From contig PBNP01000013.1 of the NCBI GenBank assembly GCA_002723295.1, forward strand, positions 45,389-109,388: a stretch of DNA of 64,000 nucleotides, written 5' to 3'. The position numbers and the translations under genes are program-made. The stretch is from Flavobacteriaceae bacterium (GTDB lineage Bacteria; Bacteroidota; Bacteroidia; Flavobacteriales; Flavobacteriaceae). Of this stretch, positions 30,951 through 40,289 are shown in pieces (position 1 is the first letter of the stretch; every line of letters begins with the position of its first letter). The notes beneath the pieces are model-generated. The model did no database searches. It saw only the letters and a program-made list of their open reading frames with translations, and was not told the origin of the DNA.

Positions 30951-31214
30951 TTATAGTTCTACATAATCAACTATTATTTGACCTAAATTCCAAGAAGGAA
31001 TATAATAATTATAAGTAGTATACTGAAGAATTTCATTAAAAATTAGTTCTTGAAGAACAGAAGAATTTCCTGTTATAATAGTAAGGGAAAAAGAACCTTT
31101 AGATTTTACTTCATCAATTTTTTCTCTTACCATTTCCAAAGCTTCTTTATGACGAATACCATGTAGGTCAATACTGTCCAATCCATTTGAAGAGGGAAAC
31201 ATTTTGTTTTTCAT
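30951..31214 (-). CDS. Smr-domain-like protein
   Basis: DSIDLHGIRHKEALEMVREKIDEVKSKGSFSLTIITG resembles the Smr LDLHG...E/ITGKG pattern. Confidence 0.7.
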   Translation of the reverse strand: MKNKMFPSSNGLDSIDLHGIRHKEALEMVREKIDEVKSKGSFSLTIITGNSSVLQELIFNEILQYTTYNYYIPSWNLGQIIVDYVEL

Positions 31215-31220
31215 TTCAAA

Positions 31221-31793
31221 TTATTTTATGATTTGACCAATATTACTTGCAAATAATTTTACGGCCATAGCAAGTAAAACTATTCCAAAAACTTTCCTAA
31301 TGATATTCAATCCTGATTTTCCAAGTAATTTTTCTAGAAAAGAGGAGGACTTTAAAATAATATAAACTATTATAACATTAATAATTATAGCAACAATAAT
31401 ATTAATCATATGATACTCAGCTCTTAAAGAAAGTAAAGAAGTCATCGTCCCAGCTCCTGCTATTAAAGGAAAGGCAAGTGGAACTACTGAGGCTGTTTCT
31501 GGCTGTTCATCTTTATATAATGTTATACCAAGAATCATTTCAAGAGATAGAAAGAAAATAATTATTGAACCTGCCACAGCAAAAGAATTAATATCTATTC
31601 CAATTAAGTTTAAAATTTCTTCCCCAATGAAAAGAAAAATTATCATGATAATAGCTGCTATAATTGAAGCTTTTCCAGACTGAATATGCCCTACTTTTTG
31701 ACGAAGGGATATGACAATGGGAACATTTCCAATTATATCAATAACAGCGAATAAGACTACTGTTGCAGTTATAATTTCTTTAAGGTTTAACAT
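31221..31793 (-). CDS. MarC family integral membrane protein
   Basis: LFAVIDIIGNVPIVISLRQ, PLAFPLIAGAGTMTSLLSL. Confidence 0.9.
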   Translation of the reverse strand: MLNLKEIITATVVLFAVIDIIGNVPIVISLRQKVGHIQSGKASIIAAIIMIIFLFIGEEILNLIGIDINSFAVAGSIIIFFLSLEMILGITLYKDEQPETASVVPLAFPLIAGAGTMTSLLSLRAEYHMINIIVAIIINVIIVYIILKSSSFLEKLLGKSGLNIIRKVFGIVLLAMAVKLFASNIGQIIK

Positions 31794-31912
31794 ATTATTT
31801 TAAATTTTCGCAAATGTAGTTTGATTATTTAAAATATTGATTAATATCACCCACATTTGTTTAATAAATTTTATGTTTGTTCTAAAATAGTCCATTTTTA
31901 AAATTTTATTCA

Positions 31913-32269
31913 TTGAAAAATATCACCTGGCCCATTGTTTCCACCTTTATTTTTTTATTAATTGTTTTTCTTAGTTTTTATGATTTCTCTTTAGATGATG
32001 GCCCTCCACTTTTCCCGAACATTGATAAACTGGGTCATTTTGTTTTATATGGAATGCAATTTTCAAGTTTGGTTATTGCATTAAACAAAAACCTCATAAA
32101 TAGAGCTATAATTTTTTCATTTGGATTTTGTTTACTATTGGGAATAAGTATTGAATTTTTACAACCTATCATTAGCCCTAATCGTATGTTTGATATTTTA
32201 GACATTATTGCTAATTTGTCAGGAATTCTAATTGCATTTTTTTTATTAAAAAACTTTAGGATTACATAA
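31913..32269 (+). CDS. VanZ-like family protein
   Basis: TTG start; PNIDKLGHFVLYGMQF...GISIEFLQPIISPNRMFDILDIIANLSGILI. Confidence 0.85.
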   Translation: MKNITWPIVSTFIFLLIVFLSFYDFSLDDGPPLFPNIDKLGHFVLYGMQFSSLVIALNKNLINRAIIFSFGFCLLLGISIEFLQPIISPNRMFDILDIIANLSGILIAFFLLKNFRIT

Positions 32270-32278
32270 AAGGAAAAT

Positions 32279-32959
32279 ATGTTATCTAAATTAAATATCA
32301 GAAAAATTCATCGTTATCTTGGCGTTTTTATAGGAATACAGTTTATGATGTGGACCATATCAGGATTATATTTTAGTTGGACTGATATTGACGAAATTCA
32401 TGGAGATCATTTTTTAAATGATTCTGAAATAATTGATTCTTTTAACAATTTAAAACCTTTTGATCAACCAAACATGGATATAAATTCTTTAGAATTACTT
32501 TCTGTTGCAGGAAAACCATATTATTGGGTAAATCAAAATACTCTTTATGATGCTATAACAGGCAATAGTAAAGATGAAATTTCAGAAGAAGAAGCTCGGA
32601 AGGTTATTTCCAAACTTTTAAAAGAAGATCTTGAAATTATAAAAGTTGAAAAAATATTTGAAGTTGGGTCACACCATGAGTATAGAGGGAGGCCTTTACC
32701 TGCTTATGCTATTCATTTAGATCATCCTGAGAATTTAGTGGCATATATAGATGCTAAAAGTGGAAAATTTCAAAGAGTTCGTCATAGGAATTGGCGTTGG
32801 TTTGATTTCTTATGGATGACCCATACAATGGATTATCAAGGAAGGGATGATTTTAATAATATTTTATTAAGAATTTTTTCCGTTTTTGGATTATTTGCAG
32901 TTTTGAGTGGATTTTTACTTTGGTTTATTACCTCTAAAACAATACGAAGATTCTTTTAG
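32279..32959 (+). CDS. PepSY-type membrane protein
   Basis: IRKIHRYLGVFIGIQFMMWTISGLYFSW ... RNWRWFDFLWMTHTMDYQGRDDFNN. Confidence 0.75.
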   Translation: MLSKLNIRKIHRYLGVFIGIQFMMWTISGLYFSWTDIDEIHGDHFLNDSEIIDSFNNLKPFDQPNMDINSLELLSVAGKPYYWVNQNTLYDAITGNSKDEISEEEARKVISKLLKEDLEIIKVEKIFEVGSHHEYRGRPLPAYAIHLDHPENLVAYIDAKSGKFQRVRHRNWRWFDFLWMTHTMDYQGRDDFNNILLRIFSVFGLFAVLSGFLLWFITSKTIRRFF

Positions 32960-32961
32960 CA

Positions 32962-33474
32962 TTAATTTTTCTTGACTTTTTTTAATGCTTTAATCAATCT
33001 TTTTTCTACACGTTTAGCTTTTTTTGCAGCTCTTATTGAGTCCCTTTGATCTCTAGTATAAGGTATTTCTTCATACCAAATATTTTTTCCGCTATTTGCA
33101 TCACTCTCACTTAATTGAGTTTTAATAATAATAACTCCTGCACCCCCTTGTGAACCATATCTGTTTGTAGCAGATAGACTTTCTAAAACCTCCAAATATT
33201 TTATCTGATTTACATCAAATGGTGGGGGGTATTGATAAATCATTCCATCAACAACCCAAAGAACTTCATCTCCGGCTGTTTTGAAAGAGGATCTACCTCG
33301 TATGGCTATAGTTTTTATCCCTCTAACGGTATAAACTCTTGCATTTGGAATGCGATTGGCTATAATTGAAACTGGATCAGCGCCAGTAATTATAGCTTTT
33401 TGATTAATCTTAGCATTATTTTGAGCAAAGAATAGTGTAGGCAACAACACAAAAAATAAAATAATCTTTTTCAT
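32962..33474 (-). CDS. TonB-dependent receptor plug-domain-only protein
   Basis: Signal peptide from the internal Met (MKKIILFFVLLPTLFFAQ); IAIRGRSSFKTAGDEVLWVVDGMIYQ...VNQIKYLEVLESLSATNRYGSQGGAGVIIIKT plug motif; no barrel. Confidence 0.75.
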   Translation of the reverse strand: MKKIILFFVLLPTLFFAQNNAKINQKAIITGADPVSIIANRIPNARVYTVRGIKTIAIRGRSSFKTAGDEVLWVVDGMIYQYPPPFDVNQIKYLEVLESLSATNRYGSQGGAGVIIIKTQLSESDANSGKNIWYEEIPYTRDQRDSIRAAKKAKRVEKRLIKALKKVKKN

Positions 33475-33555
33475 TATTAAAACCATTATAATCAATATAA
33501 AGATATTGTATATTTAGTTTATTGAATCTAATTTTTAATTTTTTATATTAATAAC

Positions 33556-34605
33556 ATGAAAATTAGTTTTCATAAAATATTAATAAAAAAAAGATTTCCT
33601 CTTGCTATAAGCAGGGGCGTTCATGGGGATTCTTATAACGTTTTTGTGCGGTATGAGAAAGATGGACATATTGGTTGGGGAGAGTCTGCTCCAGGTGAAA
33701 ATGAAGGCGCAAAAACTCCAGAAAAAGTTATAGAAGAACTACAAAGATTAATTGACACAAATATAGAAGGGCTGTCAATTTATGAAATAGAGAACCGAGC
33801 TAGAAAACTTAAAATACCTCCATGCGCATATGCAGGTCTAGATATTTCTTTATGGGATTGGACAGCAAAAAAATCAGGATTACCATTACACAATTTACTT
33901 GGACTTCCAATGCCATCCTGTAAAACATCAATTACTTTAGGTATAATGAATCCTCAGTCTGTAAAGGAAAGAATACCCATTTTATTTAAAAATAATAATA
34001 CGAAATTCCTAAAGGTTAAATTAGGCTCACCAGAGGGAATAGAGGCGGATAAGTCGATGTATGAGCAAGTAATTGAAAGCACAGAATCATTGGATGTTAA
34101 GTTAAGAGTTGATGCAAATGGCGGATGGAATTTAAATCAAGCAAATCAAATGATTCAATGGCTTTCAAAAAGAAAATGCGATTACATTGAACAGCCTTTA
34201 GCAGAGGGTGAAGAAGACAAGTTAAAAGAACTTTATCCTAATAGTAAGCTTCCAATTTTTGTTGATGAATCTTGTCGTTACTCTAATGATATAATACCTT
34301 ATGCAAAATTTGTAGATGGGATTAATCTAAAATTAATGAAGTGTGGTGGAATTACTGAAGCAATGAGAATTCTTGCCATTGCTAAAACTTATGGATTAAA
34401 AACAATGATTGGTTGTATGAGCGAATCTTCAATTTCAATATCAGCTGGTGCTTCTATATCAGGCATAATCGACCATGTTGACCTAGATTCGCATTATAAT
34501 CTCAATCCCGACCCTGCATCTGGTGCTGCAATGATTAATGGGGTTACAACTCCAAGAATAGCTCCAGGACATGGCGCATTTTTAATAAAAGAACCATCAT
34601 GTTAA
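33556..34605 (+). CDS. Enolase-superfamily racemase/epimerase (dipeptide epimerase / N-acetyl-D-glutamate racemase DgcA-like)
   Basis: KVKLGSPEGIEAD, RVDANGGWN, YIEQPLAEGEE, PIFVDESC, NLKLMKCGGITEA, IGCMSESS. Confidence 0.85.
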   Translation: MKISFHKILIKKRFPLAISRGVHGDSYNVFVRYEKDGHIGWGESAPGENEGAKTPEKVIEELQRLIDTNIEGLSIYEIENRARKLKIPPCAYAGLDISLWDWTAKKSGLPLHNLLGLPMPSCKTSITLGIMNPQSVKERIPILFKNNNTKFLKVKLGSPEGIEADKSMYEQVIESTESLDVKLRVDANGGWNLNQANQMIQWLSKRKCDYIEQPLAEGEEDKLKELYPNSKLPIFVDESCRYSNDIIPYAKFVDGINLKLMKCGGITEAMRILAIAKTYGLKTMIGCMSESSISISAGASISGIIDHVDLDSHYNLNPDPASGAAMINGVTTPRIAPGHGAFLIKEPSC

Positions 34606-35087
34606 AAAATAATCAAAAGGTTGCTATTTATATGGAAGGGCATTTGTTTACCGAAAATGGTAAAATGGGATATGGTGCCCTAAGGTATCTTAATAATCCA
34701 GTTGTTGCAGTTATTGATTCAGAGAACAATGGAAAAAACATTAAAGATTGTCTTCCAATAAGTAGAAATGTTCCAGTTGTTGAAAATCTTGATGCTGCAA
34801 TTTCTTATGGAGCGGAAGTTCTCCTTCTTGGAATAGCTAATTCTGGTGGAATTATACCAGAACCATGGTTTTCTGTAATTGACAATGCAATAGTTAAAGG
34901 CCTATCAATAATTAATGGTCTTCATGATGAGCTAGCTAATAAGTATAAAAGTTCATTGAAAAACAATCAATGGATTTGGGATGTTAGAGTTCCTCAATTT
35001 GTACCGAAAATTGCAACTGGAAAATCATTAAAAATAAATAATAAGAGAATATTATGTGTAGGAACTGATATGGCTTCAGGCAAATGA
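34599..35087 (+). CDS. DUF1611 protein (D-glutamate N-acetyltransferase DgcN-like), N-terminal part
   Basis: Rossmann-like N-domain ending in VGTDMASGK*, interrupted within the Walker A motif; overlaps the upstream gene and the next ORF (ATGA). Confidence 0.75.
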   Translation: MLKNNQKVAIYMEGHLFTENGKMGYGALRYLNNPVVAVIDSENNGKNIKDCLPISRNVPVVENLDAAISYGAEVLLLGIANSGGIIPEPWFSVIDNAIVKGLSIINGLHDELANKYKSSLKNNQWIWDVRVPQFVPKIATGKSLKINNKRILCVGTDMASGK

Positions 35088-35635
35088 CTACTAGTTTAGA
35101 GCTATTTAAATGGGCTAAAGAAAAAAAAATTAAAAGTAGTTTTATAGCAACGGGTCAAATAGGAATTACTGTTACAGGGAAGGGGATTCCTCTGGATGCT
35201 TTTAAAGTTGATCATGCATGTGGAGCAGTAGAGCATATGATTTTGCAGGATTCTAAAAGTGATTGGATTTTTATTGAAGGCCAGGGGTCATTATTACATC
35301 CAGGAAGTTCAGCCACCCTTCCATTAATGAGAGGGAGTTGTCCTACCCATTTAATTTTATGTCATCGAGCTGATTTGAAAAACTTAAGACCTCCAGTTGA
35401 GCATGTGAAAATTCCTAATTTAAATGAGGTAATTGAGTTAAATGAATCTTTGGCAAAAGCATGCGGAACTTTTCCAAAAGTTAAAGTGGTTGGAATTTCA
35501 CTAAACACTGTTAAATTAGATTCTGTTTCTGCTCAAAAATCTATCGATTTTTGGGAATCAGAAACCAATCTTCCTGTAACTGATGTTGTGCGTTTTGGCG
35601 CTGAAAAACTTGGAATGGCAATAAAAAACAACTAA
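35084..35635 (+). CDS. DUF1611 protein (DgcN-like), C-terminal part in the -1 frame
   Basis: MTTSLELFKWAKEKKIKSSFIATGQIGITVTGKGIPLDAF...IEGQGSLLHPG; completes the GTDxxxGKMTTxLEL motif of DUF1611. Confidence 0.75.
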   Translation: MTTSLELFKWAKEKKIKSSFIATGQIGITVTGKGIPLDAFKVDHACGAVEHMILQDSKSDWIFIEGQGSLLHPGSSATLPLMRGSCPTHLILCHRADLKNLRPPVEHVKIPNLNEVIELNESLAKACGTFPKVKVVGISLNTVKLDSVSAQKSIDFWESETNLPVTDVVRFGAEKLGMAIKNN

Positions 35636-36558
35636 TATCCTTTCTGTAAATTAATTTCATTAATTAGCTTTTCATTTTTTTTGTTTCTAGTATAATTTTC
35701 AATTATTTGTTTTGCACCAGCTTCAGCATTTGTAATGCTTGCTATATGTGGTGTTATTTTTATTTTTTCATGATTCCATAATGGACTTGATTCAGGAAGC
35801 GGTTCTTTTTCAAAAACATCTAAAAATGCTCCTGTAAGGATACCATTATCTAAAGCTTTTATGATATCTATCTCATTTTGAACCTTTCCTCTTGCTACAT
35901 TAATTAAATATGTTGGGGTTTTTAATTTATTGAAAAGCTTTTCTGAAAGAAGGTTGTGTGTTTTTGGCGTATAAGGAACAGTGCAAACTAAAACATTTAT
36001 TTTACTTAAAAACTCCTTCATTTGGTTGCCATAAAAACAATTAATCCCGTCAATTTTTTTATGACTTAGGCTATAACCACAAACATCAAAACCAATATTT
36101 TTTAGTTTAATAGCTGCATCACTTCCAAGAACACCCAAACCTAGAAAACCTATCGAAATATCAATTTCAGGACTTAAATTGTGATCCCAAACTTTGTTTT
36201 TCTGATCCTTAATATACTTATCAAATTTTCTATGATATTGAAGAATAGCCATAATTATATAATTAGACATAGAAAACGAAAGCAAAGGGTCAACTATTCT
36301 TGTAATTTTCACTCCCTTTGGAATATCTGGATCTGAAATTAAGTGATCAACTCCAGCACCAAGAGAACAAATCAAATTTAAGTTTTTAAAAGTTTTTAAA
36401 ACCCCCTTTGGATGGTTCCAGACTAGGGCAGTAGTAATTAAATCTTTGTTTTGAATTTCTTCTAATGATTGAATATCCCAATTGGGAATTAATTTTCCAA
36501 AAGCATCAATCCATTTTTCCCTCTCGGAATAGGGACATATTAGAATTACATTTTTCAT
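35632..36558 (-). CDS. D-isomer-specific 2-hydroxyacid dehydrogenase (glyoxylate/hydroxypyruvate reductase-like)
   Basis: IGFLGLGVLGSDAAIKLKNIGFDVCGYS; INVARGKVQNEIDIIKALDNGILTGAFLDVFEKEPLP; TPHIAS. Confidence 0.9.
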   Translation of the reverse strand: MKNVILICPYSEREKWIDAFGKLIPNWDIQSLEEIQNKDLITTALVWNHPKGVLKTFKNLNLICSLGAGVDHLISDPDIPKGVKITRIVDPLLSFSMSNYIIMAILQYHRKFDKYIKDQKNKVWDHNLSPEIDISIGFLGLGVLGSDAAIKLKNIGFDVCGYSLSHKKIDGINCFYGNQMKEFLSKINVLVCTVPYTPKTHNLLSEKLFNKLKTPTYLINVARGKVQNEIDIIKALDNGILTGAFLDVFEKEPLPESSPLWNHEKIKITPHIASITNAEAGAKQIIENYTRNKKNEKLINEINLQKGY

Positions 36559-36737
36559 TTTTGTTTATACCACTTTAACCCTGTAATAATTATCAATATT
36601 GAAAATAAAAAAAAAGGGATATTAAGCATCCATTCCTTAAATATTTGTTTGTTGGCGACTATATTAATTGTCCATAGTAACTGTCCAATAAAATAAATAA
36701 TGAATGATATTAAAAAAAGTAGTTTGACCCTTTTCAT
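36555..36737 (-). CDS. Small membrane protein
   Basis: 60 aa with two hydrophobic segments; overlaps the next gene by 4 nt (coupled). Confidence 0.55.
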   Translation of the reverse strand: MKRVKLLFLISFIIYFIGQLLWTINIVANKQIFKEWMLNIPFFLFSILIIITGLKWYKQK

Positions 36738-36786
36738 TAATTACAAATTAACCCATTATAAATTCAAAGACAAGAATGTTCTTATT

Positions 36787-37236
36787 TTATTTACAATTAT
36801 AATCTGCTGCTTTTGTTGCAATCTGTGTTTGAGGTTTTACATTTACTTTATATCCTAGTGAGTTTGCCCATCCTTTGGCTGCTGAAATTAATTTATTTGA
36901 TTTAAAATTTTCATCTTCATTGTAGTCCATATCTATTTGAAGATTAACATTAATCTGTTTGCTTAACCATTCAGCGACATCAATACTAAGTTCAGCCTCA
37001 TGCCATAGTCTATTCCACATATCTTCAATAATAATCTGTTTTTTTTTATTTAAGATATAGTGAACACCTCTGTTTCCATATCTATAGGCTATTACGGTAC
37101 AATAAACAGTTTTCTTTCCAACATTTTGTGAATCTGACCCAATATGAATTTGCAGATAAGGATAATCTTTCAGTAAATTCAACGTGTGTTGTAAGGGTTC
37201 TATTCTATTGCCTTTTATATCTTTGAAAACTAACAT
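36787..37236 (-). CDS. RNase H-like YkuK family protein (DUF458)
   Basis: IHIGSDSQNVGKKTVYCTVIAYRYGNRGVHYI...WHEAELSIDVAEWL...KGWANSLGYKVNVKPQTQIATKAADY. Confidence 0.85.
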   Translation of the reverse strand: MLVFKDIKGNRIEPLQHTLNLLKDYPYLQIHIGSDSQNVGKKTVYCTVIAYRYGNRGVHYILNKKKQIIIEDMWNRLWHEAELSIDVAEWLSKQINVNLQIDMDYNEDENFKSNKLISAAKGWANSLGYKVNVKPQTQIATKAADYNCK

Positions 37237-37283
37237 AAGTAAATTAAACCTTCAATAAGGTAGTAATTTTTTATATTGATAAA

Positions 37284-37463
37284 ATGAGCAATTCTTTTTT
37301 TTATTTTTCATTGGCAATAGGAGTTGCTCTAGGCGCTTGGGGGAGCTATTTAACTGAGCAAAAAAACAGAAGCAGACAATTAGGCTTTTTATTAGGTTTT
37401 TTCTTTGGAATTATTGGTATTTTAATAATAGTTTTATTAATTAATAAAAAACCTAGATCTTAA
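37284..37463 (+). CDS. Small two-TM membrane protein (59 aa, absent from the supplied ORF track)
   Basis: Manual translation MSNSFFYFSLAIGVALGAWGSYLTEQKNRSRQLGFLLGFFFGIIGILIIVLLINKKPRS*. Confidence 0.6.
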   Translation: MSNSFFYFSLAIGVALGAWGSYLTEQKNRSRQLGFLLGFFFGIIGILIIVLLINKKPRS

Positions 37464-37495
37464 TTTTTTTATAACTTCAATAAAAACTAAAAACT

Positions 37496-38923
37496 ATGAA
37501 AATTAAACATATTGCTATTTCCTTTTTAATTTGTGGATATTTAAATGCACAAAAGAGCATCAAGTTAAAAGATGAGGTTATAAATTCTATTGATGTGCAA
37601 TCTAAACAATTAATAAATATTAGTAATAAAATATGGAGTGCTGCGGAAATTGCATTTCAAGAATCTATCTCTTCACAAACTTTAATTGAATATGCTAAAG
37701 CTAATGGTTTTAATGTTAAAGAGGGCGTAGCTGAAACACCAACTGCTTTTGTTGCTAGTTATGGATCTGGAAGGCCTATTATTGGCATATTAGGGGAGTT
37801 TGATGCACTACCTGGGCTTTCTCAAAAAGCAAACCCATATAAAGACCCTTTCAAGGAAGGTAATCCAGGACATGGGTGTGGTCATAATTTGTTTGGAACA
37901 GCTAGTCTTGGTGCAGCAGTAGCAATAAAAAATTTAATTCAACAAGGTAAAATAAAAGGAACGGTCAAGTTTTATGGCACTCCTGCCGAAGAGAAGTTTT
38001 TTGGAAAATTATGGATGGCAAGAGAAGGCCTGTTTGATGACCTAGATGTATGTTTAGATTGGCATCCTGGAGATAATACTGAAGCAGATGTACAAACTTC
38101 CCTTGCGCTTGTTGATTTTATTATAGAGTTCTATGGACAAGCTGCACATGCTTCTGCCGATCCTTGGAATGGAAGAAGTGCTTCTGATGCTTTAGAGTTA
38201 TATACCCACGGAATTAATGCATACCGAGAACATGTAAAGCCTACAGTTAGAATACATTATGATATTCAAGATGCAGGAAAAGTTGTTAATGTTGTTCCTG
38301 ATTATTCAAGAATTTGGGTCAGAGTTCGTGATACAAAAAGGGAGGGAATGACACCCGTTTACAATCGCGTGAAAGCTATGGCAGAAGGAGCTGCTATTCT
38401 TGCTGATGTTACTCATAAATTTAGCCTAGTCTCCGGAATTCATGAAATTTTACCCAATAGAGCCGGCGGTGAGGCTATTCAGAAAAATTTAGAATATTTA
38501 GGAAATATTGAATATACTCAATCAGAATTAGAGTTTGCTTACAAAATTCAAGAAGCTACAAAAAAACCAAAATTAGGAATTGACGGTAAAATAAAGCCAC
38601 TAAGACAAACACTTGAAAATCCTGGAGGAGGTTCCACGGATGTTGGAGATGTTAGTTTTATTGTTCCTGTTGTTCGATTAAGTGCAACCACAGCACCAAT
38701 TGGCACCCCTTGGCATTCATGGGCTGTTGTTGCGTGTGGGGGAATGTCTATAGGTCATAAAGGAATGGTACACGCATCTAAGGCGTTAGCGATGACAATG
38801 GTTGATATGTTTACAAATACTAAACTTGTAGCTAAAGTTAAACAGGAATTCAAAAAAAGGAAAGGGGATTATAAATATAAAGGAATGGTGCCTGAAGGGC
38901 CTCCTCCAATTGGCAAGGAGTAA
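37496..38923 (+). CDS. M20-family amidohydrolase (AbgB/HipO-like)
   Basis: IGILGEFDALPGLSQ, GHGCGHNLFGTASLGAAVAIK, FYGTPAEEKFFGK, DWHPGD, GQAAHASADPWNGRSASDA. Confidence 0.9.
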   Translation: MKIKHIAISFLICGYLNAQKSIKLKDEVINSIDVQSKQLINISNKIWSAAEIAFQESISSQTLIEYAKANGFNVKEGVAETPTAFVASYGSGRPIIGILGEFDALPGLSQKANPYKDPFKEGNPGHGCGHNLFGTASLGAAVAIKNLIQQGKIKGTVKFYGTPAEEKFFGKLWMAREGLFDDLDVCLDWHPGDNTEADVQTSLALVDFIIEFYGQAAHASADPWNGRSASDALELYTHGINAYREHVKPTVRIHYDIQDAGKVVNVVPDYSRIWVRVRDTKREGMTPVYNRVKAMAEGAAILADVTHKFSLVSGIHEILPNRAGGEAIQKNLEYLGNIEYTQSELEFAYKIQEATKKPKLGIDGKIKPLRQTLENPGGGSTDVGDVSFIVPVVRLSATTAPIGTPWHSWAVVACGGMSIGHKGMVHASKALAMTMVDMFTNTKLVAKVKQEFKKRKGDYKYKGMVPEGPPPIGKE

Positions 38924-38924
38924 C

Positions 38925-40274
38925 TTAAATCCAATTACGAGATTTCATTTCTTTTTTTACATGAGGAGAAAGCCAAATTATTGCAATCATATTAGGAATG
39001 CACATTAATGCAAAGGCTAAGTCTATAATTCCTATTACTACCTCTACGGTAACTATTGCTGAAAAAACTATACTTGCGATATAGAAGTAGTTATATAGAT
39101 ATCCCCACTTAGTACTTGTAATAAAACCAAAACATTTTACTCCATAATAAGAATAGGTAAGTAAGGTGGATATGCCAAAGATAAAAACCATAATTAAAAG
39201 CAAAACATCTCCAAATCCAAAGAATAATCTTCTAAAAGCCTCTAAAGTAAGGACAATGCCATTTAATCCTGGCTCAAGATATGCACCACTAATTATAACA
39301 ATTAATCCTGTTATTGTACAAACTAAAACGGTGTCTAATAGCGGTCCTAGCATTGCAACTAGACCTTCATCTGTTCCTTTAGAGCTTTGAGATTGACCGT
39401 GATACATAGGGGCATTTCCCACACCACTTTCATTAGAAAAAACAGCCCTTCTAACCCCAAGTATAACTAGAGCCCAAAAACTTCCTGTTACAGCACTCCC
39501 TAATTGAAAAGCTTCAAAAAATATCATTTTAAATGTAGGTATGATTGCATTATAGTTATTAGCTAGAATAAAAACCCCTAGCAAAAAGTACAAACCCACC
39601 ATAAATGGAACGAGGTTTGATGTAACTCTTACAATTGATCTAAGGCCTCCAAAAATAACTGAAGCACTTATTATTGATAATAGAATTCCAATTAATACTT
39701 TCCACCCTAAATCTCCAAATAAAATATATTGATTAGGATCTATAACATTCATAAAAGTTTGTGTCAATTGATTAGCAGTGAAAGCAGGGAGAACTCCAAA
39801 AAAACCTGCAATAGAAAACCATATTGCTAGTGGTTTCCCCCATCTTTTAATTCCAATATTCATATAATACATAGGCCCCCCCAAAGGTTCTCCTGTAATT
39901 GTTGTTTCTCTTAATTGAACTGATAAAGAGCAGGAAAAAAACTTAATTATGGAACCAATAACCGCTGTTATCCACATCCATATTAATACACCTGGCCCAC
40001 CCATGTGAATTGCTATTGCTACACCAGAGATGTTTCCTAAGCCAACAGTTGCAGCTAAAACAGCAGACAATGCTTGAAATCTAGAAATCCCTTTTTTTTC
40101 TTCTTTTTTTAAAAGCAGATTAAACGCTTCTTTAATTCTTGTTAATGGAAATGCTTTTGAATAAAACATTAGAAAAAGACCTCCTCCTATAACAACAAAT
40201 AACATTACCCACTCTAATGGAGCTATAATGATGGATAAAACATATTCTATAGAGGAAATTAATTCATTCATCAA
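38925..40274 (-). CDS. AGCS family alanine/glycine:sodium symporter
   Basis: LAATVGLGNISGVAIAIHMGGPGVLIWMWI, GGPMYYMN, RRAVFSNESGVGNAPMYHG. Confidence 0.93.
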   Translation of the reverse strand: MMNELISSIEYVLSIIIAPLEWVMLFVVIGGGLFLMFYSKAFPLTRIKEAFNLLLKKEEKKGISRFQALSAVLAATVGLGNISGVAIAIHMGGPGVLIWMWITAVIGSIIKFFSCSLSVQLRETTITGEPLGGPMYYMNIGIKRWGKPLAIWFSIAGFFGVLPAFTANQLTQTFMNVIDPNQYILFGDLGWKVLIGILLSIISASVIFGGLRSIVRVTSNLVPFMVGLYFLLGVFILANNYNAIIPTFKMIFFEAFQLGSAVTGSFWALVILGVRRAVFSNESGVGNAPMYHGQSQSSKGTDEGLVAMLGPLLDTVLVCTITGLIVIISGAYLEPGLNGIVLTLEAFRRLFFGFGDVLLLIMVFIFGISTLLTYSYYGVKCFGFITSTKWGYLYNYFYIASIVFSAIVTVEVVIGIIDLAFALMCIPNMIAIIWLSPHVKKEMKSRNWI

Positions 40275-40289
40275 TATAATTTTTGCTAA

